From the NCBI RefSeq assembly GCF_037975245.1, contig NC_092567.1:20335376-20399375 (forward strand): 64,000 nucleotides of DNA, in the 5' to 3' direction. Source of the stretch: Apostichopus japonicus (Eukaryota; Echinodermata; Holothuroidea; Aspidochirotida; Stichopodidae). A program made the translations under genes and the position numbers. Below are positions 59,481 to 64,000 of this stretch, piece after piece (within the stretch, counting starts at the first letter, position 1; every line of letters starts with the position of its first letter). The notes under the pieces were generated by a model. It was not told the DNA's origin and did not search any database. It saw only the letters and a program-made list of their open reading frames with translations.

Positions 59481-61022
59481 TTTACTGCATGGGGTTGCCA
59501 TAGACATTACCGATGTAGGCTGATATGAAGCTATAAACAGCTACTGCAGGGCTGCCATAGACAGTACCGATGTAGGCTGATATGAAGCTATATACGGCTA
59601 CTGCATGGGGCTGCCCAGGGCCTTCTTAACGCATGGGCCCACTGGGCCCTGGCCCAGGGCCCCGCGATGTCAGGGGCCCCGCAATCACAGTAACCCCGTG
59701 TCTTAATCTGGGAGGAAAACTTATTGAATATGCCACTATGCCTGATTGAATCGATACTTGACAACTTGTGACGAGAGTTGGTGAAACACTTGAGAGTTTG
59801 ACATTAAATATTCAAATCTGAGTTGGCAACCCTGGAATATACAATGCCCCGAAGGCTTACACAGAGAAACTGTTACTCCGTAACTATAAGAAAGAGGAAA
59901 TTGCCTCAGCCACGAAAGGCATAAAATTTGAAAACCGTGGGCAATACCTTACTACCAAACCTAAACAAAAGTAACCACCACTTGTGTTCAAGGTCACCTT
60001 TACACCCCATATCAAAACCACGCATTTGAAGAAAAAAAAACACTTTAGAAACATTGGCACTTAATCTCGCAACACGCAACAATTATCCAAACTGTTTCCA
60101 AAAGAACCGATTCTAGCCTACAATAGGGCCCAAAATCTCAAAGATTTACTTGTTAACTCAAGGTTTCGTACTAACGAAGAATCAGCTGACTCTCAAGGTT
60201 CACACGAAGCTCTTTTAGATGCTCTTATATAGCTGCACCATGAGTCCATAAAAACTTGTGCACAGAAAATATATGCATTTTGAGAATGAGACGCCCAGGC
60301 CGAATATAAATTATTTAAAGGCTACTACTGATGAAGCTCCTCCTATGAAGTTTGAAAGCAGAAACCGGTCTAGTTGGTCATAAGAACCTACGCTAGTCTC
60401 TCCTACTATTAACAGTACACTCAATTCACCTAATAGGTGCAATTATGTTTCACCATGAGGAGCATGCTATAAGTTCATGTTACTCGGGCCCTCCCTTAAA
60501 AATAATTCATGTTCTTGGCGACTACGTTGCGTTAGATAGTGTAAAACCGCCTACACCTCCCTCTCAGTTGAAAGACTCAACACAAGGGTGTTACAAATGG
60601 TAAGTCCAGTATTGTTAGGGAAGGGATGGAGGGCAACTGGAAGATTTCTCTTCTATAATGTATTTCATTTTTTAGATATATGTTATTCAGCTAAAGTTTT
60701 ATACTTTATGCGCGACATAGGGAGGGGTGGTAAATGCAGGCATGTCTATGCTTGAGCGATTGTCAAGGATGTCAATTTTTCACGCAACTTTTTTCGAACT
60801 CACTTGATTGATGGGCCCCGCTCCATTGCCGGGCCCAGGGCCCGGTGATCACTTAAGACGGCCCTGGGGCTACCATAAACAGTACCGACGAAGGCTGATA
60901 TGAAGCTATATACAGCTACTGCATGGGGCTGTCATAGACATTACCGATGTAGGCTGATATGAAGCTATATACAGCTACTGCATGGGGCTGTCATAGACAG
61001 TACCGATGTAGGCTGATATGAA
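59480..61022. repeat. ~65-bp minisatellite interrupted by a transposon
   Basis: Units of about 60-67 bp (CCGATGTAGGCTGATATGAA and CTACTGCATGGGGCTG) at 59,480-59,614 and 60,868-61,022. The element at 59,615-60,867 splits the array. Confidence 0.8.
59615..60867. mobile_element. hAT-like element, 1.25 kb, no transposase seen
   Basis: Ends CCAGGGCCTTCTTAA and, inverted, CCAGGGCCGTCTTAA, both followed by GGGCCCTGG-type palindromic runs. Flanks GGCTGC and GGCTAC are a likely short target duplication. No long open frame. Confidence 0.6.
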
Positions 61023-62630
61023 TCTGTAAAGTGCTATCACTGTACAGTGTACAATGTCAGAAGAGGAAAAACCTGTTTGGTAGTGGGCAACTTATAGTGT
61101 CGAAAATAACAACTTTGGACCAACAAAAGAAGGCAACAAATCTAAAAAGAGAAAGCTGAAGAAAAGTAAAGAGTGGTTTCCAAACACTGTAACCCGATTA
61201 GCCATACGTGTAACATCATGTTTACAGAAAGCTTATCCCTCCGTGGTCGCTTAATTTATCAACTTGCACCTCAGGGTCTTGTGAAGTGTGAGTTTATAAA
61301 TAGTCACCGAATTGTCAACACACACAAAAAAAAGCAACGTTTTTTTAATGTCCCAGGCGTCTGCCTCGGCAGTCTTCCTAGGATCGACCAAGTATATAAA
61401 TGGCAATTTTTGTCATTTTTTACCGACTACATCAATCTACAAACATAACATCTGCAGACCATTGCGACAACTTTCCAATGCTAATACCACTCTATACTGT
61501 CTACTGATACGATGCTTTAAAGCAACTGTACTGACAGTACAAATAATATTTACCCGATTTAGAAACATCATATTCATATTGCTCATAACTGTCATTACAA
61601 GTGGTTCGGAGCATGATATAAAAGTTCATTTAAAAAAAAAAAAAATCAAATTGTCTCAACTTGGTGAAATTTACATTTTACAGTTCTATTTTACATTGAA
61701 CCCATTTTGTTTTCTCTCGAAGAAATGCGGTTAAGAGGTTTGGTTAAAAATCAGGTTTGACCCTACAACTAACTATATCACAGTGTTGTTAATTACATTC
61801 CTTATTTTTCACTTTGAACGTTCCAAATTCCATTCAAATAAGACATCTTCTTCTCCATTTGAGCTATATAGTCAAATTTGTCGATTAGAAAGAAAAAAAA
61901 AAAACAATTTTGAGGCAGGTACATACGATTGAAGTTAGAGTAATATGACCTCACACGAATTAATTCTGAAAATAACGCCCACTGAACATTAAAATGTCTT
62001 ATGTTCTTGAAGTTACAACCTATAGGCGACATGCTATAACAGCTGCATGATAATGACGTAAGCAGTGGCCCGGGGAGGGGGGGTGAGGATGGGAATGTTT
62101 TGCATGCCTCACGCATCTTACCAGTCTACTTACACGTGGCCCAAGGGTGAAAACGGTGTTTAGCATATTTATAGCCGAGCTAAGCAGGCAATGTTCATAT
62201 CCAGAGGTTACTACCGTAACTGCTAACTGTATTACAATAAATGTTTTTGTTTTGCTTTTGGTAATAATTTGTTTTCTTTACCGCCAAACTTTTTCGGTCA
62301 AGAGCAACGAAAATAGCCAAATCCTGGAATGGTAACTCAAATTCGGTACATAATTATTGTACAAGACTATGTGCCTAGGATACATCGCTATACATGAAAC
62401 CAGAAACCATGACACTAAAAATGAACTTTGACAGTTCAAGCTCATGTTACTTGAAAGATATAACTGTCACCGCTCATATAATGTGCAATGATGACCTGCT
62501 TATTGGTGATCCTGGGTGAGGGAGGGGTAGAGTTAGGGGACTACTTTTGGGCTTAGGCTGCTACTTTCAACCCTTCACACTCATGCATGTATGCAAATTC
62601 ATAAGCGTCGAGGGGCGGGTGTGAAGTAGT
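61023..62630. other. No recognisable gene
   Basis: AT-rich sequence. Open frames present (longest about 140 codons at 61,312-61,734) lack domains and look like chance. Confidence 0.5.
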
Positions 62631-62631
62631 G

Positions 62632-63273
62632 CAGTGGCGTTGCCAAGGGGGGGGGGGGCAGGGGGCACGTGCCCCCTGGAAAACCTAGTGCCCCCGAGTG
62701 CCTCCCCACATCTGAGATTTGGGTTGGTAACAAAAATATATATCTATTTTGTTATATTCAACTCCCATCATCTGAATTGGTTTTTCATAAGGACAAAGAA
62801 GCACAGTAATTCGTATTTTCTTCAAATGGGCTGCGAAAAAATTGAAAAAGTTTATCCTTGACCGTCGGGTATCGAAGTCGTAACCAGCGCCATCTTAATA
62901 GATAATGGGAGAAAACGAGAAGGACAAGAAAGGAGTCGGGGGTCATGCACACATTAATTCAACAAATGTAGGTTCTATTGATAGGGTTAGGCATAATATC
63001 GACAGCATGTGGTTCATATCCTCTGCAAAATTCTGCGCGTTGTTAAAATCATTACCTCAAAAATAGCAATTTCTGGAGATATCTTCAGATCGAATTTAGC
63101 ATCAAATGTGGCACCATTTTGCATCTAGCCCATCCTCCGTATGCGAAAATTTTCCCCTCCCCCTCCCTTAGACCCCTCCCCCAGGACGGCGATCCGTATC
63201 CACCTAAGTGCCCCCCATCAAATGCTGGTGCCCCCCTGTGCCCCTCAGACTGAAAAGTCTGGTGACGCCACTG
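62632..63273. mobile_element. CAGTGGCGTTGCC element, 642 bp
   Basis: Ends CAGTGGCGTTGCCAAGG and GGTGACGCCACTG. Exact duplication AAGTAGTG at 62,624-62,631 and 63,274-63,281. A long G-run follows the left end. Confidence 0.8.
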
Positions 63274-63281
63274 AAGTAGTG

Positions 63282-64000
63282 GGTGAGGGCGGGGGGGGGG
63301 GGTGGGTAGGACAAAATAGATAATGGATGAAGGACGATACTCAGTATATGTATTACGTCATGTTACATGCTTGCAACCGAGAAATATCAACCATAGGCTA
63401 TTTGCGTAAGTTCACAAGCAAGGCTGGACCATTATACCGTTATACAGCAGGTAGTCAGTTCCAACTGCGCTGATCCGTGTATGCAGGTTACAAAGCTATA
63501 TAGGAACCGTGGGACAATGCAGTGCATAATAAGAGGGCAAAATATACGGAATAAAATCGACGCACGTTTAACCTTCACGTTAACCCCTACTACATATAAT
63601 CCCCAAACAAACTTATAACAACTTCTGCGAGGCAAAATATCGAATTACTATGGAGTATCATTTTCTTCACCAAAAGAGAACAAAATAAGAAAGGCAAAAA
63701 TAAACAAGAGCATCACATGATGACGCAGTATCTCAATACAGAAAGTTCTAATTTCGATTCCTAGTTTCTTATCTTTGCTCTGTCTCTACAATTATCAATA
63801 TCAATATATATAATATTTTTGGTCATATAGTTTGACGTCAATGACAACAGTCAAATAAGGAGAGGCGAACAACTCGACCATATTCTTGATGCCCGCCTTG
63901 AGAAAGCTAGGCCTATCGACCTACTGTAGGTTACTGTAGACTGTAGTGGTGACTACCATCAAAACTGTGTACACTTCCAATTATCAAAACAACCCACGTT
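63282..64000. other. No recognisable gene
   Basis: A G-run at 63,290-63,302, then unremarkable AT-rich sequence. Confidence 0.5.

Noticed and set aside
61312-61734. 140-codon open frame in the right flank
   Set aside because: No domain, no splice context and no second copy; probably chance in AT-rich DNA.

Overview
This is eukaryotic genomic DNA. It has split genes with GT/AG introns, long AT-rich introns, TATA boxes, AATAAA signals, microsatellites and many transposable elements. No rRNA, tRNA gene, operon or CRISPR array is visible. Gene families (CYP3A-like P450, Kazal proteins), Penelope-like and LINE fragments, a tRNA-derived SINE and many small elements with 'GGCGTAG' termini suggest a marine invertebrate deuterostome. 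An echinoderm such as a sea cucumber is plausible, but I cannot prove the taxon.

The dominant structure is a very large, imperfect inverted duplication. The left arm (about 80-22,875) is repeated in reverse complement as the right arm (about 33,725-58,370), around a unique spacer (about 22,875-33,725). The arms are close in sequence but differ by point changes, deletions and private transposon insertions. They are therefore not a simple read hairpin. They could be a true inverted duplication or two haplotypes joined head to head by an assembler.

Each arm carries the same two loci. (A) A secreted modular protein gene: signal peptide, then Kazal modules, then copies of a roughly 140-residue cysteine-containing module I do not recognise. 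Every module is one phase 1-1 exon. The left copy (+, 541-9,394; 724 aa) is SP-Kazal-D1-Kazal-D2-D3-D4. The right copy (-, 57,960-49,048; 591 aa) has lost exactly the D2 exon in frame and differs strongly in D3 and D4. (B) A cytochrome P450 of CYP3 type. The left copy is a complete 13-exon gene on the minus strand (30,911 to 12,076; 524 aa), with its first six exons in the spacer. The right copy holds only exons 7-11 and 13. It lacks the haem-cysteine exon, carries a stop codon and two frameshifts, and is a pseudogene.

The spacer also holds a 2.3 kb GGTCA-rich element with a ~957 bp higher-order repeat, a pure (GGAT)n tract of ~107 units about 430 bp upstream of the P450 start, and the 3' end of a LINE split by a small transposon. 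The outer right flank (58,645-64,000) has no recognisable gene. It holds a minisatellite interrupted by a hAT-like element and one more small inverted-repeat element.

Transposon insertions present in one arm and empty in the other show the order of events after the arms separated: a TTAA element, a ~4 kb element, a SINE and several 'GGCGTAG' elements.
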